Assembly (NCBI GenBank): GCA_902500775.1 | Contig: CABVRZ010000001.1 | Span: 215,182 to 279,181 of the forward strand | Direction of reading: 5' to 3' | Length of the DNA stretch: 64,000 nucleotides | Origin: an uncultured Nitrospira sp. | GTDB lineage: Bacteria > Nitrospirota > Nitrospiria > Nitrospirales > Nitrospiraceae | In this document: one piece after another, positions 53,375-63,725 of the stretch | Numbering within the stretch: the stretch's first letter is position 1 | Layout: each line of letters starts with the position of its first letter | Translations under genes and position numbers: made by a program | Notes under the pieces: generated by a model | Databases searched by the model: none | What the model was told of the DNA's origin: nothing | Seen by the model: only the letters and a program-made list of their open reading frames with translations

Positions 53375-54235
53375 TCATTTCAGTCCTGCTGCTCGTTTAG
53401 CAGACTCAACCGTATTCTCCAGCAACATGGCAATGGTCATGGGACCCACACCGCCCGGAACGGGACTGATCCAGCCGGCCTTCTGCCGGACCGATTCAAA
53501 GTCTACATCGCCGCACAACTTGCCTTCGGGCGTTTTGTTGGTACCCACGTCGATTACCACGGCCCCTTCACGCACCATGTCCGCTGTGACAAACTTCGCT
53601 TTCCCGATCGCGACCAAGAGCAAGTCTGCCTCACGACACACCGCCGGGAGATCCTTCGTCTTTGAGTGACAAATCGTTACCGTGGCGTTTCGTTGCAGCA
53701 ACATCAACGCCAGCGGCTTCCCAACAATGTTACTTCGCCCGACAACAACCGCCCGCTTCCCCTCAATGCTTACGCCCGAAGACTCGATCATCTTAATCAC
53801 GCCTTTGGGTGTACAGGCTTCAAACACGGGGTGCCCTTCCACCAGGCGACCGAAGTTATAGGGATGAAACCCATCCGCATCCTTCAATGGAGACACGGCT
53901 TCGAGAATCACTTTGCTATCGATATGCTTCGGTAAAGGTAGCTGCACCAGGATGCCATGAATCTTTGGATCTGCATTCTTTTTTTCGATAAGCGCCAATA
54001 ACTCGGCCTGACTCGTGCTGGCTGGGAGCTTATGGTCGTCGACATAGATGCCGGCCATTTCGCAAGCCTTTTGTTTGTTCTTCACATAGACATGTGAGGC
54101 AGGATCATCGCCGACCAAGATGGTGGCCAGGCCAGGTACGATCCCCTTTTTTGCCAATAATTCTGCTGACTCCTGTGCCAGCCGATCACGCACCTGCTGC
54201 GCCAGCACTTTCCCATCAATCAATTGTGCAGCCAC
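53375..54235 (-). CDS. folD: Methylenetetrahydrofolate dehydrogenase/cyclohydrolase
   Basis: The 286-residue bifunctional enzyme shows VGDDPASHVYVKNKQKACE with the catalytic YxxxK lysine, GILVQLPLPKHID, and the NADP-binding VVGRSNIVGKPLALMLLQ, ending PGGVGPMTIAMLLENTV. It interconverts methylene-THF and formyl-THF. The metF start follows its stop by 10 nt. Confidence 0.95.
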   Translation of the reverse strand: MAAQLIDGKVLAQQVRDRLAQESAELLAKKGIVPGLATILVGDDPASHVYVKNKQKACEMAGIYVDDHKLPASTSQAELLALIEKKNADPKIHGILVQLPLPKHIDSKVILEAVSPLKDADGFHPYNFGRLVEGHPVFEACTPKGVIKMIESSGVSIEGKRAVVVGRSNIVGKPLALMLLQRNATVTICHSKTKDLPAVCREADLLLVAIGKAKFVTADMVREGAVVIDVGTNKTPEGKLCGDVDFESVRQKAGWISPVPGGVGPMTIAMLLENTVESAKRAAGLK

Positions 54236-54374
54236 GATTATCCTCCCTCTCGCAAGTAAGTCAGTAATTTTTCGGGCAACTTAGCAGGGGCATTTTAGGC
54301 AAGTCAACGTTGTACGTCGCGGAAGTGTTATACAAAGCGAATTCCCACCCCACAAACCTTCTCATCGCCGTTTC

Positions 54375-54404
54375 TTGACAGTCTCTCTACCCCTTGGATA
54401 CGAT
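54375..54404 (+). promoter_or_regulatory. Sigma-70-type promoter upstream of the propeller protein gene
   Basis: A consensus TTGACA (54375-54380) and TACGAT (54399-54404) are 18 nt apart, about 30 nt before the TTG start of the propeller protein gene. Transcription would start near 54411. Confidence 0.6.
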
Positions 54405-54436
54405 GGCTGCTCATCTAATTCAGGGATGCCCCGTCG

Positions 54437-55420
54437 TTGTCCTTATCTTCCTATCACCAACCCTTTCTTTTCGCAGCACTGCTGGTTGGGCTTACCTTAC
54501 CCAGTGAGGCCGCGCAGATCACCGGGCTGGAGACTCCTAATAGCTTTGTGGGAGATCCTTCCGGGAAAGACTATTTTATCTCGAATATCAACGGAGAACC
54601 GGAGGTCCGGGACAATAACGGCTTCATCACAAAACTGAATGCTGAGGGAAAGATCACCGACCTCAAGTTCATCCAAGGCGGTGTGGCCGACGCCACTCTG
54701 CACGCGCCTAAGGGTATGGCTTTAATCGGACCTCTCCTCTATGTCGCTGATCTCGATCAGCTGAAGGGCTTTGACAAGTCCACCGGAAAACTCCTGATCA
54801 CTGTCTCCTTTTCGCCGCCATCTCGATTACCGGTCTCCTTGACCGATGTAACCGCTTCGCCCACTGGTCTGCTCTATGCGTCCGATCAGACAGCTAATTC
54901 CATCTACCGCATCACGCCGTCTGACAATTATCGGGTTGACCTCTTGATCCACGACGAACGACTCGCAGGCCCCGCAGGACTCGCGGTCCACCCCAAGACC
55001 AACCACCTTATCGCGGTGAGCTGGGACAAAGGGAAAATTCTCGAGATCACTCCGGAAGGAGAGTTGTCCGAACTGGAAGCGAACGGATTTTTTACCAGCC
55101 GTTTCCAAAACCTGAGCGGGGTGGATTTCGATCAATGGGGGAATATGTATGTCTCGGATCTCACAAAAGGAAAGATCTGGCGAATGACCAGAGACCATCG
55201 ATTCCAAGTCATCGCCGAGTATCTCCCCGCTCCGGCTGACATCAGTATTGACCGCAGAAATAATCTCATCTTAGTTCCCTACTACTATGTACAGGCTGCT
55301 GAAATGAATGGGCTGGAAACCCCGTCATCTGCTAAATCTAAAGGAGAGAAACGTACACTTGCTGACTACGGGTTCATTCCCCCTCCCCCAAAGTCTCCCC
55401 CGGAAGGACCAAAGAAATGA
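54437..55420 (+). CDS. Exported NHL/SMP-30-like beta-propeller protein
   Basis: A TTG start gives a 327-residue protein with a signal peptide (FLFAALLVGLTLPSEA). The mature part has recurring propeller-type strands, for instance HAPKGMALIGPLLYVADLDQLKGFD, SPTGLLYASDQTANSIYRITP and QNLSGVDFDQWGNMYVSDLTKGKIWRM, so it is a six-bladed SMP-30/gluconolactonase-like or NHL protein in the periplasm. No catalytic residues can be confirmed. The short proline-rich C-terminus ends with an ATGA overlap into the next gene. Confidence 0.7.
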   Translation: MSLSSYHQPFLFAALLVGLTLPSEAAQITGLETPNSFVGDPSGKDYFISNINGEPEVRDNNGFITKLNAEGKITDLKFIQGGVADATLHAPKGMALIGPLLYVADLDQLKGFDKSTGKLLITVSFSPPSRLPVSLTDVTASPTGLLYASDQTANSIYRITPSDNYRVDLLIHDERLAGPAGLAVHPKTNHLIAVSWDKGKILEITPEGELSELEANGFFTSRFQNLSGVDFDQWGNMYVSDLTKGKIWRMTRDHRFQVIAEYLPAPADISIDRRNNLILVPYYYVQAAEMNGLETPSSAKSKGEKRTLADYGFIPPPPKSPPEGPKK

Positions 55421-56115
55421 GTGCATGTGGCTATTGTCATGACCGCAAAGGGAGACGCCCATGCCCTGCGCTCGGAGGGTCGATTTGCAGTCCCTGTTGC
55501 GGCGAGCATCGCCTCACTCGAATCTCTTGCCCTCCTGACTGCCCCTATCTTGATACTGGAAGCGATTACCAGCAAAAGCGGCTCAGTGAGCAATTCCTAC
55601 CCGTTCGCCGAGAGTTTTACCGAGAGCTCGACGAATCAGGAGGACAGAAGGCCGTTGCCCTCTTTAATCTAATTGAAGTTATTACGTTCAGCTATTTTCA
55701 AGGACGCCGAGACGGACAGGATGCTGAAGTCATCGCAGCACTGCAGGCCCTCCGGCGCACACTCAGCCCCCTCCATGTACCGGCCGCACCCATGCCAGTA
55801 TTTGCCGAACACCTCCGAAAAGAGTATGAAACTTTCAAAAAGCAAAACCCTGAACAAATCGCCGATGCATCGGATGCTCCAGCCGTCTTAGATCGAATCG
55901 ACCGGTTTGTGTCGACCTTTTCGGGAAAGGATTTTCAGTCCAGCCGGTTTCTCGGAGGGCTGATCGGCTACGTGAAAACACACCACCCTGAGATCGCCGA
56001 TCACCTAAAGAAGAAACAGGAACCCGGGCATATCGTTCTTCCAGGACAATCGTTCATGCCTTCACCTCGTCCTGAGGAACACACGCACAGTCCCGGCTGC
56101 CACCATCAGCACTAG
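55417..56115 (+). CDS. Cysteine-rich zinc-binding-like protein, unknown function
   Basis: The 232-residue protein starts CGYCHDRKGRRPCPALGGS, ICSPCCGEHRL and CPPDCPYL, about ten cysteines in 45 residues, suitable for two zinc sites. The rest is helical with no recognised fold and ends in a His-rich tail (HTHSPGCHHQH) that may also bind metal. The N-terminal pattern is found in small cytosolic bacterial proteins without known role. It overlaps the propeller gene by 4 nt. Confidence 0.6.
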   Translation: MSACGYCHDRKGRRPCPALGGSICSPCCGEHRLTRISCPPDCPYLDTGSDYQQKRLSEQFLPVRREFYRELDESGGQKAVALFNLIEVITFSYFQGRRDGQDAEVIAALQALRRTLSPLHVPAAPMPVFAEHLRKEYETFKKQNPEQIADASDAPAVLDRIDRFVSTFSGKDFQSSRFLGGLIGYVKTHHPEIADHLKKKQEPGHIVLPGQSFMPSPRPEEHTHSPGCHHQH

Positions 56116-56262
56116 CCCTGTCTTGAAAAGTCTATCGAGCGTTGTGCTGGGTTCGCTGTCAGACACACCGGACTACAGAATGCCTCCCTCCTGACCGGAT
56201 AGGGAAGCCTTGGAGAGCATTGGGTTATGATCTTGTGTCGTTACTCGGACTAAGAGTATCGG

Positions 56263-56664
56263 TCAGTCGTTGGCTAGACATAGTCTGTCAGGAACCTGTT
56301 CGCCTCGGAGTAGGACTTCCTCAGTAGCGCCACCCAGCGGTTGCCGATGCAAGAGCTGTGCAATATGTACTGCCAACCGACAATCCGCTTCACTTGACAG
56401 AGAAACGATCTGAACACCAAATTCGTCTTGCTCTGCCCAGCATACAACTGCCTGATCAATCTTGATCTCATCTTTCTGGCCAGGCAGCCAGAGTTGCAGC
56501 TTCAGAATGGTGTGCGCTGGAGGGGCAGAGAGGCACCGGACCCGGAACCCATTCAATGCGATGTCCCGCACAGCGGCGAATCGCCCAGAATGGCTCGTCA
56601 GATAACAGGCTGGATAATCAGCCTCAACGCGGCGATACATCCGGCGCGTCACGATGGAGTGCAT
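56263..56664 (-). CDS. PilZ domain protein
   Basis: The 133-residue protein has RRMYRRVEADYP (RxxxR) and DIALNGFRVRC ((D/N)xxxxG) in the arrangement of c-di-GMP-binding PilZ domains, with WAEQDEFGVQIVSL as the closing strands. It is a single-domain protein and unlike the other PilZ gene at 23116 except in fold. It stands alone. Confidence 0.75.
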   Translation of the reverse strand: MHSIVTRRMYRRVEADYPACYLTSHSGRFAAVRDIALNGFRVRCLSAPPAHTILKLQLWLPGQKDEIKIDQAVVCWAEQDEFGVQIVSLSSEADCRLAVHIAQLLHRQPLGGATEEVLLRGEQVPDRLCLAND

Positions 56665-56868
56665 CCCTCCTCCCTTGCTGAGTCGAACAACCAGGGGTGA
56701 GGATACTTGCGAAACCGGATGGGGGGAATCCTACGAAAGTTCCCCCTCGGAAGGCGGAACTCTTAGTAAATACATATCACACAATCGTTTACAGAGAAGC
56801 CGGATAGGATCACACGGGCGTCACTGGCACCCCGAACACAGACGCAGGACGCTATAACAGACGCGAGA

Positions 56869-57477
56869 CTATTCCGCGATGGTCACCGTCATTTCCACAC
56901 GTTCCCGTGGGTTGTCACGCTCGTCACGGGCAAGATTCACAATCTTATCCGCCACACCGATCCCTTTGGTCACTTCTCCAAAGACGGTGTACTTACGATC
57001 GAGAAAACGAGAATCCTCCACGACGATGAAAAACTGTGATCCAGCTGAGTCAGGGTCGGCAGCTCTGGCCATTGAAACGATGCCCCGCTTATGTGGGATG
57101 TCGCTGAATTCCGCCTTCACGTTATGTCCAGGACCACCCTGGCCATACGTGTCTTTTTTGAGCGAATCTTTCGTATTAGGATCACCGCCCTGGATCATGA
57201 ACCCTGGAATCACACGATGGAAAATAGTTCCATTGTAGAAGCCAGCCTTGGCCAACTTGACAAAATTCTCCACATGCTTGGGGGCCACATCTGGGTAGAA
57301 TTTGATTTCCATATCACCCAATTTTGTTTTGATGATAGCCCGTGGGTGCTTCAGGGCCTCTGCCTTTGAGTTCGGTGTATTATCCGCAGCTGGCAGTAAC
57401 CCGATTCCTGAGACCAACAACATCAAACCGATCAGCCCTCCCGCCAGTAGACGCCATCCTGTTTGCTTGAACATCAC
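56869..57477 (-). CDS. Exported cyclophilin-type peptidyl-prolyl isomerase
   Basis: The 202-residue protein has a signal-like helix (LLAGGLIGLMLLVSGIGLLPA) and a cyclophilin domain with FHRVIPGFMIQGGDP, SMARAADPDSAGSQFFIVV and YTVFGEVTKGI. These contain the active-site arginine and the Q-F pair. It assists folding in the periplasm. It is not in an evident operon. Confidence 0.92.
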   Translation of the reverse strand: MMFKQTGWRLLAGGLIGLMLLVSGIGLLPAADNTPNSKAEALKHPRAIIKTKLGDMEIKFYPDVAPKHVENFVKLAKAGFYNGTIFHRVIPGFMIQGGDPNTKDSLKKDTYGQGGPGHNVKAEFSDIPHKRGIVSMARAADPDSAGSQFFIVVEDSRFLDRKYTVFGEVTKGIGVADKIVNLARDERDNPRERVEMTVTIAE

Positions 57478-57550
57478 CGACCTCCCATACCATTCTAATT
57501 CACAAGGATCCTAGATTGCCGCACCGTTCCCGTTTCGACCGAATGCCAGC

Positions 57551-58258
57551 TCACTGTTCTATCTGCTCCAGCGCTCGTTGCGCCGCCTCTTGCTCCGCTT
57601 CTTTCTTGCTGTTTCCTCTTCCAACCCCGACCACTTGGTGATTCACGTGTACTTCCACTTCAAAAACCTTCTCATGATCCGGCCCTGTTTCTCTCACGAC
57701 CAAGTACTGGGGCAACAACTCATGCCGCTTTTGACACCATTCTTGAAAGCGTGTTTTGTAATCATCACCTCCTGGTTGTTCTTGAAGGACATCAAGTCGG
57801 TGCAGCTCCTCAGCAAGAACATCGACCGTGAAATCACGGCTGGCCTCAAAGCCTCCATCCAAATACACAGCCGCAATAACGGCCTCAAGCGCATCAGCCA
57901 ACAGTGAGGTCTTCTCTCTTCCCTTGGACCGTTCCTCCCCTCGACCAAGCCGCAGATAGCGCCCAAGATCGAGCCGTCGAGCGGCATTCGCCAATGGCGT
58001 CTCACTCACCAACTTGGCCTTCAACTTGGAGAGAGCCCCTTCGCTCAGCTCAGGATACCGCCTCGCCAGATAATCGCTGATGATCAACGATAAGACAGCA
58101 TCGCCCAAAAACTCAAGACGTTCATTGTGGGTACGACCGGAGTCTCGACGTTCGTTCACGTACGATTTGTGCGTGAGCGCCTCTTCCAAAAGATTGTCGT
58201 CCGTGAATCGATATTTCAAAAAGATGCGCGGGGAGCCGGCAAAAGAGGTGGGCATCAT
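57551..58258 (-). CDS. rnc: Ribonuclease III
   Basis: The 235-residue enzyme has the signature NERLEFLGDAVLSLI and a second acidic cluster (LLADALEAVIAAVYLDGG), followed by a C-terminal double-stranded RNA-binding domain from about residue 165 ending KKEAEQEAAQRALEQI. It processes rRNA and other structured RNA. It follows fabF by 13 nt, the usual end of this fatty-acid cluster. Confidence 0.95.
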   Translation of the reverse strand: MMPTSFAGSPRIFLKYRFTDDNLLEEALTHKSYVNERRDSGRTHNERLEFLGDAVLSLIISDYLARRYPELSEGALSKLKAKLVSETPLANAARRLDLGRYLRLGRGEERSKGREKTSLLADALEAVIAAVYLDGGFEASRDFTVDVLAEELHRLDVLQEQPGGDDYKTRFQEWCQKRHELLPQYLVVRETGPDHEKVFEVEVHVNHQVVGVGRGNSKKEAEQEAAQRALEQIEQ

Positions 58259-58271
58259 TGCGGCATGTGCG

Positions 58272-59540
58272 CTATGTATCCAGTCGCTTGAAAATCAAAC
58301 AGGCATTCACTCCACCAAATCCGAAGGAGTTGGACAGCGCCATCTGAACCATGGCTGGCCGAGCCTTATTGGGAATATAATCTAAATCACAGGCTGGATC
58401 AGGAGCATCCAGATTGATCGTGGGGGGAAGCATCCCATGGAACAGCGCCAGGATACTGAAGACGGCTTCGATCCCGCCAGCCGCACCGAGCAAATGCCCC
58501 GTCATAGACTTGGTTGAACTGACGGGAATACGATAAGCCTGCTCACCAAATACTTGTTTTATCGCTCGCGTCTCAATCGCATCGGCCATCGTCGATGTCC
58601 CATGCGCATTGATATAGCCGATCTGATTGCGATGAATTCCCGCATCCTTCAGCGCAAGCTCCATGCACCGTACGGCCCCTTCACCCTCTTCAGGCGGTGC
58701 CGTAATGTGATAGGCGTCGCTGTTCATCCCATACCCGATGACTTCACCGTAAATCCTCACACCACGTCGACGGGCATGCTCCAATTCTTCGATGACGACC
58801 ACACCGGCTCCCTCGCCCAGCACAAATCCATCACGATCCTTGTCGAACGGGCGGCTCGCCTTCGTTGGAGTGTCATTCCTGAACGACAAGGCCTTGGCAG
58901 CTGCGAACCCCGCGACACCCAACGGAGTGACTGCCGCTTCGGCGCCACCGGCCACCATAACATCCGCTTCGCCTCGTTGAATCAGGCGGTATGCATCCCC
59001 AATGCAATGATTCCCCGTGGCACAAGCCGTCACGGCACAGGAATTAGGCCCCTTGGCTCCAATTCGAATCGCCACCTGCCCAGAGGCCAAGTTGATAATC
59101 GTCATTGGGATGAAAAACGGTGAGACTCGCCCTGGCCCTTTGGCCCTCAGGACGTCGTGATAATGTTCGATGGACCCGAGCCCACCGATTCCGGAACCGA
59201 TATACACCCCGACCCGTGTCGCCTCCTCCGGCGAGACCTTTAATCCTGCATCATCCACGGCCAACTGCGCTGCACCGACAGCGTAGTGGATGAACGTGTC
59301 CATCTTCTTGATTTCTTTCTTTTCGATGAACCGAGCAGGGTCGAAGTCTTTAACCTCACCCGCAATTTGGGCATCATAACCAGTCGGATCAAACCTCGTG
59401 ATCCTGGAGATACCGGATTCCCCGGCGCAAATGGCCTTCCACGTCTTCTCGACACCGGTACCCAGGGGAGTGACTAGTCCAAGGCCCGTGACGACGACAC
59501 GCCGAGTTGGTTGTTCTGATGTCCCTGCACCCATGTTCAA
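58272..59540 (-). CDS. fabF: 3-oxoacyl-ACP synthase II
   Basis: The 422-residue condensing enzyme begins [15 protein letters not shown] and has the cysteine in [13 protein letters not shown] and the two histidines in [11 protein letters not shown] and [12 protein letters not shown]. It elongates acyl-ACP with malonyl-ACP. Its ATG overlaps the acpP stop by 4 nt. Confidence 0.96.
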   Translation of the reverse strand: MNMGAGTSEQPTRRVVVTGLGLVTPLGTGVEKTWKAICAGESGISRITRFDPTGYDAQIAGEVKDFDPARFIEKKEIKKMDTFIHYAVGAAQLAVDDAGLKVSPEEATRVGVYIGSGIGGLGSIEHYHDVLRAKGPGRVSPFFIPMTIINLASGQVAIRIGAKGPNSCAVTACATGNHCIGDAYRLIQRGEADVMVAGGAEAAVTPLGVAGFAAAKALSFRNDTPTKASRPFDKDRDGFVLGEGAGVVVIEELEHARRRGVRIYGEVIGYGMNSDAYHITAPPEEGEGAVRCMELALKDAGIHRNQIGYINAHGTSTMADAIETRAIKQVFGEQAYRIPVSSTKSMTGHLLGAAGGIEAVFSILALFHGMLPPTINLDAPDPACDLDYIPNKARPAMVQMALSNSFGFGGVNACLIFKRLDT

Positions 59541-59770
59541 GACTTTTCTTTAATATAATCCAACGCTTTCCCGACCGTCAGAATTTTTTCGGCATCCTCA
59601 TCAGGAATTTCGATTGAGAATTCTTCTTCGAGTGCCATCACCAACTCAACCGTATCAAGCGAATCAGCACCTAAGTCTTCAACGAAGGAAGCCTCCGGTG
59701 TGACTTCGGCTTCTTCTACTCCCAGTTGTTCGGCAATAATTTTCTTGACTCGTTCGTCTACAGTGGCCAT
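59537..59770 (-). CDS. acpP: Acyl carrier protein
   Basis: The 77-residue acidic protein has the phosphopantetheine site [18 protein letters not shown] with Ser37. It is the substrate carrier for all fab enzymes around it. It overlaps fabF by 4 nt and is 89 nt from fabG. Confidence 0.97.
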   Translation of the reverse strand: MATVDERVKKIIAEQLGVEEAEVTPEASFVEDLGADSLDTVELVMALEEEFSIEIPDEDAEKILTVGKALDYIKEKS

Positions 59771-59859
59771 CGCTCTGACTACCTCCTTCCCCGGTATGCT
59801 TCCACCTGCACCGCCACACGGGGATCAGTGACGGTCATCTAACCGAAAAAATCCTATCT

Positions 59860-60603
59860 CTATACCATCAACATACCGCCGTTTACGTGTAAGACATGAC
59901 CAGTGATATAGGCGGCTTCTTCAGACACCAAGAAACGCACTGCGGCAGCAATGTCGGCCGGCGTCCCTAAACGACCCAACGGAATCTGCTTCATCAAGGT
60001 GTCCTTGACATCGGCGGAAAGCCCATGGGTCATCGCCGTATCGATGAAACCAGGCGCCACCGCATTGACCGTCACATTGCGGCTGGCGTATTCGCGCCCA
60101 ACGGTTTTGGTAAATCCGATCACCGCGGCCTTCGACGCGGAATAGTTAGCCTGTCCCGCATTCCCAATGACCCCAACAATCGAGGCAATGTTGACGATAC
60201 GACCATACCGCTGCTTGGTCATTGGCTGCAAGACCGCCTTCGTACAGTTAAAGGTCCCATTCAAATTGATCTGGAGGACTAGGTTCCAATCTTCGTCTTT
60301 CATCCGCAACAATAATCCGTCACGGGTGATGCCGGCATTGTTGATCAGGATGTCCACCTTTCCCCACGCCTTGAGCACTTGCTCAACCATCGCCTTGGTA
60401 TCATTGGTATCAGCCACGTTCACTTTGAGGTTCAATGTCTTTCCCCCAAGCTTTTCCACCGCAGCAACGGTTTCTGTAGCGCGGCTGGGGTCGAGATCGG
60501 CGATGGCAATATCCGCGCCCGCTTGTGCCAACGTTTCGGCAATCGCACGACCGATGCCCTGAGCGGCACCGGTAACGATTGCGATTCTCCCTTGTAGTGA
60601 CAT
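59860..60603 (-). CDS. fabG: 3-oxoacyl-ACP reductase
   Basis: The 247-residue SDR has GAAQGIGRAIAETL, NNAGITRDGLLLRM, the YSASK catalytic pair and VNAVAPGFIDTAMT, a canonical FabG. It reduces 3-oxoacyl-ACP with NADPH. Lies between fabD and acpP. Confidence 0.95.
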   Translation of the reverse strand: MSLQGRIAIVTGAAQGIGRAIAETLAQAGADIAIADLDPSRATETVAAVEKLGGKTLNLKVNVADTNDTKAMVEQVLKAWGKVDILINNAGITRDGLLLRMKDEDWNLVLQINLNGTFNCTKAVLQPMTKQRYGRIVNIASIVGVIGNAGQANYSASKAAVIGFTKTVGREYASRNVTVNAVAPGFIDTAMTHGLSADVKDTLMKQIPLGRLGTPADIAAAVRFLVSEEAAYITGHVLHVNGGMLMV

Positions 60604-60679
60604 TGCAGACCTTTCAGATAAAGCGTTAACGCATGAAAAAACGGTTCGATACGAGGTCTCTTGTCAAGACAGCCTCCTA

Positions 60680-61615
60680 TCAACTCACCGCTTTGAGTGT
60701 CGCATCCAGAGACTTTGGATCGTGTGCGTTCAATAGGTTCGCACCAGGCAGAATGCGTTTGATCAACCCGGTCAACACCGTGCCGGGACCAACTTCGATA
60801 AAGGTCGTCACCCCCATGTTCCCCATCACATGCACCGTATCTTCCCACAAGACGGAAGAGGGGAGCTGGCGAATCAATGACGCCTGAATCTCCACTGCCT
60901 GACTGATCACCTTCGCCTCTGCGTTATTCACGAGTGGCGCACGAAGATCCGACCATCGCACCGCACCTAAGTCTTTGGCTAACCGATCCGCGGCTTGCTG
61001 CATCAATGGTGTATGAACCGGCACACTAACCGGTAACGGAATAGCCTTTTTACAACCTTGTGTCTTCGCCAACTCAATGGCCCGCTCCACCGCGGCCTTC
61101 TCACCGGCTATGACAATCTGCCCAGGTGAGTTGAAATTGGCAGCCGCGACCACTCCACTGGACGAGGCAGTACGACAGACTTCTTTGACGACCTCTGCGG
61201 TCATTCCTAAGAGCGCCGCCACAAGACCCGTTCCTGGCGCAACGGCTTCAGACATGTAGCGTCCACGTTTCTGGACCAGACCGACCGCATCTCGAAAGGC
61301 GACACCACCGACTGCAACCAGCGCCGAGTACTCGCCCAAACTATGACCGGCTGCGGCAACAGGCTTGATCCCCACCGGTTCAAGAAGTCTCCAGGCGGCG
61401 ATGCTACTGACCAGCAAGGCTGGCTGAGTGAATTCGGTCAGATTCAGCCGTTCAGCCGGTCCGGCAAAGCACAGCTCAGCCACGTCATATCCCAGAACCG
61501 AGGACGCCTCATCGTACACGTTTTTTAATGAGGGGTGGGCGTCATACAGCGCCTTCCCCATCCCGACCGACTGAGACCCCTGTCCAGGGAATACTACCCC
61601 GATTTTTAGCGTCAT
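60680..61615 (-). CDS. fabD: Malonyl-CoA:ACP transacylase
   Basis: The 311-residue enzyme has VFPGQGSQSVGMG at the start, the serine nucleophile in AAGHSLGEYSALVA, and the histidine in VPVHTPLMQ. It charges ACP with malonyl groups. The gene lies downstream of fabH after a 119-nt gap that has no evident signal. Confidence 0.95.
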   Translation of the reverse strand: MTLKIGVVFPGQGSQSVGMGKALYDAHPSLKNVYDEASSVLGYDVAELCFAGPAERLNLTEFTQPALLVSSIAAWRLLEPVGIKPVAAAGHSLGEYSALVAVGGVAFRDAVGLVQKRGRYMSEAVAPGTGLVAALLGMTAEVVKEVCRTASSSGVVAAANFNSPGQIVIAGEKAAVERAIELAKTQGCKKAIPLPVSVPVHTPLMQQAADRLAKDLGAVRWSDLRAPLVNNAEAKVISQAVEIQASLIRQLPSSVLWEDTVHVMGNMGVTTFIEVGPGTVLTGLIKRILPGANLLNAHDPKSLDATLKAVS

Positions 61616-61734
61616 GGCGCGTTAGATATCGTAGAAATCCCGTGCAAAGTCAACGGGAAAAGTTATCACAAGCTGCCTTCTCACATTCACAGGCTCCCCC
61701 TCGGCACTCCCCTCCACCCTCGACAGATCCTCAC

Positions 61735-62709
61735 CTACCATCTGATGACGGCTGAGGCCCAGGTGAGCCCTGCGCCAAAGGCCCCGAGCATCACCAACGA
61801 ACCAGCCTTCACGCGACCCTCACGAACCGCTTCATCGAGCGCAATGGGGATAGAGGCCGCCGAGGTATTCCCATAGCGATCGACGTTCAAGAGCACCTTC
61901 TCGATCGGAAGGCCCAGCCGTTCGATCACCGCCTTGAGAATTCGGATATTAGCCTGGTGCGGTACATAGAGGTCCACATCCTCCACCCGAAGATTATTAG
62001 CAGACAGGGTCGTCCGAGCGATCTCCTCCAACGTTCGAACCGCGACTTTGAACGTTTCATTCCCCCTCATCTTGATGTATTGGAGACGCTCCTCAACTAC
62101 CTTTTCGGAAGGGGGAGTCCGTGAACCACCACCCGGCACCATGATCAGCTCGCACAATGTTCCATCAGACCGCAGATGAGTGGAGAGAATCCCTCCTTCC
62201 CCATCACGCGCGCTGACGACGACCGCCCCGGCTCCATCGCCAAACAAGATGCACGTGTTCCGGTCGGTCCAGTCCGTGATCGCAGACATGACTTCGGCCC
62301 CGATCACCAGCACATGCCGCATTCCACTTTTCACATAGGCATCTGCAACCGACAGCGCATAGACGAACCCGCAGCAGGCCGCTGACAGATCGCACGCCGC
62401 GGCTTTCGTAGCCCCAAGTTGATGCTGGACGAGACAGGCTGTGGCCGGAAGCGGGTAATCACCCGTACAGGTCGCGAGCAAAATCATGTCGAGATCAGTC
62501 GCCGCCAGCCCTGCGGCAGTCAACGCTCGTTTGCCGGCTTGAACCGCCAGATCAGAACAGGCTTCCCCCGTTGCGGCGAGACGCCGCTCACGGATACCGG
62601 TTCGCTCGCGAATCCATTCGTCTGACGTTGCGACCATGCGCTCGAGGTCGGCATTCGTCAACACCCTAGCTGGCGCATACGAGCCGGTGCCTGAAATGCA
62701 GGCCCTCAT
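61735..62709 (-). CDS. fabH: 3-oxoacyl-ACP synthase III
   Basis: The 324-residue enzyme has the catalytic cysteine in CDLSAACCGFVYAL, the histidine in VPHQANIRI and the asparagine in DRYGNTSAASIPIAL. It starts fatty-acid synthesis from acetyl-CoA and malonyl-ACP. Its ATG overlaps the plsX stop by 4 nt. Confidence 0.96.
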   Translation of the reverse strand: MRACISGTGSYAPARVLTNADLERMVATSDEWIRERTGIRERRLAATGEACSDLAVQAGKRALTAAGLAATDLDMILLATCTGDYPLPATACLVQHQLGATKAAACDLSAACCGFVYALSVADAYVKSGMRHVLVIGAEVMSAITDWTDRNTCILFGDGAGAVVVSARDGEGGILSTHLRSDGTLCELIMVPGGGSRTPPSEKVVEERLQYIKMRGNETFKVAVRTLEEIARTTLSANNLRVEDVDLYVPHQANIRILKAVIERLGLPIEKVLLNVDRYGNTSAASIPIALDEAVREGRVKAGSLVMLGAFGAGLTWASAVIRW

Positions 62710-63725
62710 CGCTCTGGCTCCATCACCGGATGGGAATGACTTTCTTCAATGTCTCGCTGGATAAGCTCTCGCACCCCAGCCTCAGCCATCCCTTTGGCTC
62801 GTCGGATCGCATTCTTGATGGCTTTCGCCGACGACCGTCCATGGCAGATCATCGTCACCCCATTCACTCCCAGCAGCGGGGCTCCGCCGAATTCAGCATA
62901 GTCGATTTTCCGCTTGAGATTGGCCAACGGGCCGGCAATCAGGGGATACGCCAGTCGGCCAAAGAAGTGCCCTGAAATTTCCTTCAGGAGCAGTCGCTTG
63001 ATCATCTCCGCGACGCCTTCAGAAATTTTCAACGCGACATTTCCAATAAACCCATCGCAGACGACAACATCCGCGATCCCACTATAGACATCGCGCCCTT
63101 CAACATTCCCCACGAAATTCATCGAACTGGCTTTGAGCAGCTTAAACGCCTCTTTTGTAACCTCATTCCCCTTACTGTCTTCTTCACCGATACTCAGCAA
63201 TCCCACACGGGGATTCGGCTTGCCCAGCAGATGCTTACCATAATCGTTCCCCATCAGGGCGAATTGCTCAAGATGCGTGGCGGTGCAGTCCACATTGGCT
63301 CCGACATCAAGCATGATGGCCTCTCCACTCAATGTCGGAAGACTCGTGGCAATCGCCGGCCGCTCAACCCCCTTAATCAGTCCTAACACGAAGAACGACG
63401 CCACCATGCTCGCCCCCGTGTTCCCAGGGCTCACAACCGCCCCGGCTTCACCACTCTTGACTAACTCCGTTGCCACCCAGATCGATGAATCCCGTTTCTT
63501 CCGAGCGACTGCAGCTGGCGACTCGTGCATCTCGACGACCTGAGAGGCGTGCCTGATGGACAAGCGAGGATCATGACAGGATTGGCGCTCGCACTCGTGC
63601 TTCAGGATGGCTTCGTCGCCGACAAGAATGACATCGACGTCACACTCTTTCGCAGCCTGGAGCGCGCCCTCCACACAAGGGGCTGGACCATGATCTCCCC
63701 CCACCGCGTCGAGCGCGATCTTCAT
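62706..63725 (-). CDS. plsX: Phosphate acyltransferase PlsX
   Basis: The 339-residue protein starts MKIALDAVGGDHGPAPCVEGAL and contains VSPGNTGASMVASFFVLG and DVGANVDCTATHLEQFALMG, PlsX blocks. It makes acyl-phosphate for phospholipid synthesis. The ATG at 63725 matches the family N-terminus; an in-frame GTG at 63743 is also possible. Follows rpmF, as in many bacteria. Confidence 0.95.
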   Translation of the reverse strand: MKIALDAVGGDHGPAPCVEGALQAAKECDVDVILVGDEAILKHECERQSCHDPRLSIRHASQVVEMHESPAAVARKKRDSSIWVATELVKSGEAGAVVSPGNTGASMVASFFVLGLIKGVERPAIATSLPTLSGEAIMLDVGANVDCTATHLEQFALMGNDYGKHLLGKPNPRVGLLSIGEEDSKGNEVTKEAFKLLKASSMNFVGNVEGRDVYSGIADVVVCDGFIGNVALKISEGVAEMIKRLLLKEISGHFFGRLAYPLIAGPLANLKRKIDYAEFGGAPLLGVNGVTMICHGRSSAKAIKNAIRRAKGMAEAGVRELIQRDIEESHSHPVMEPER

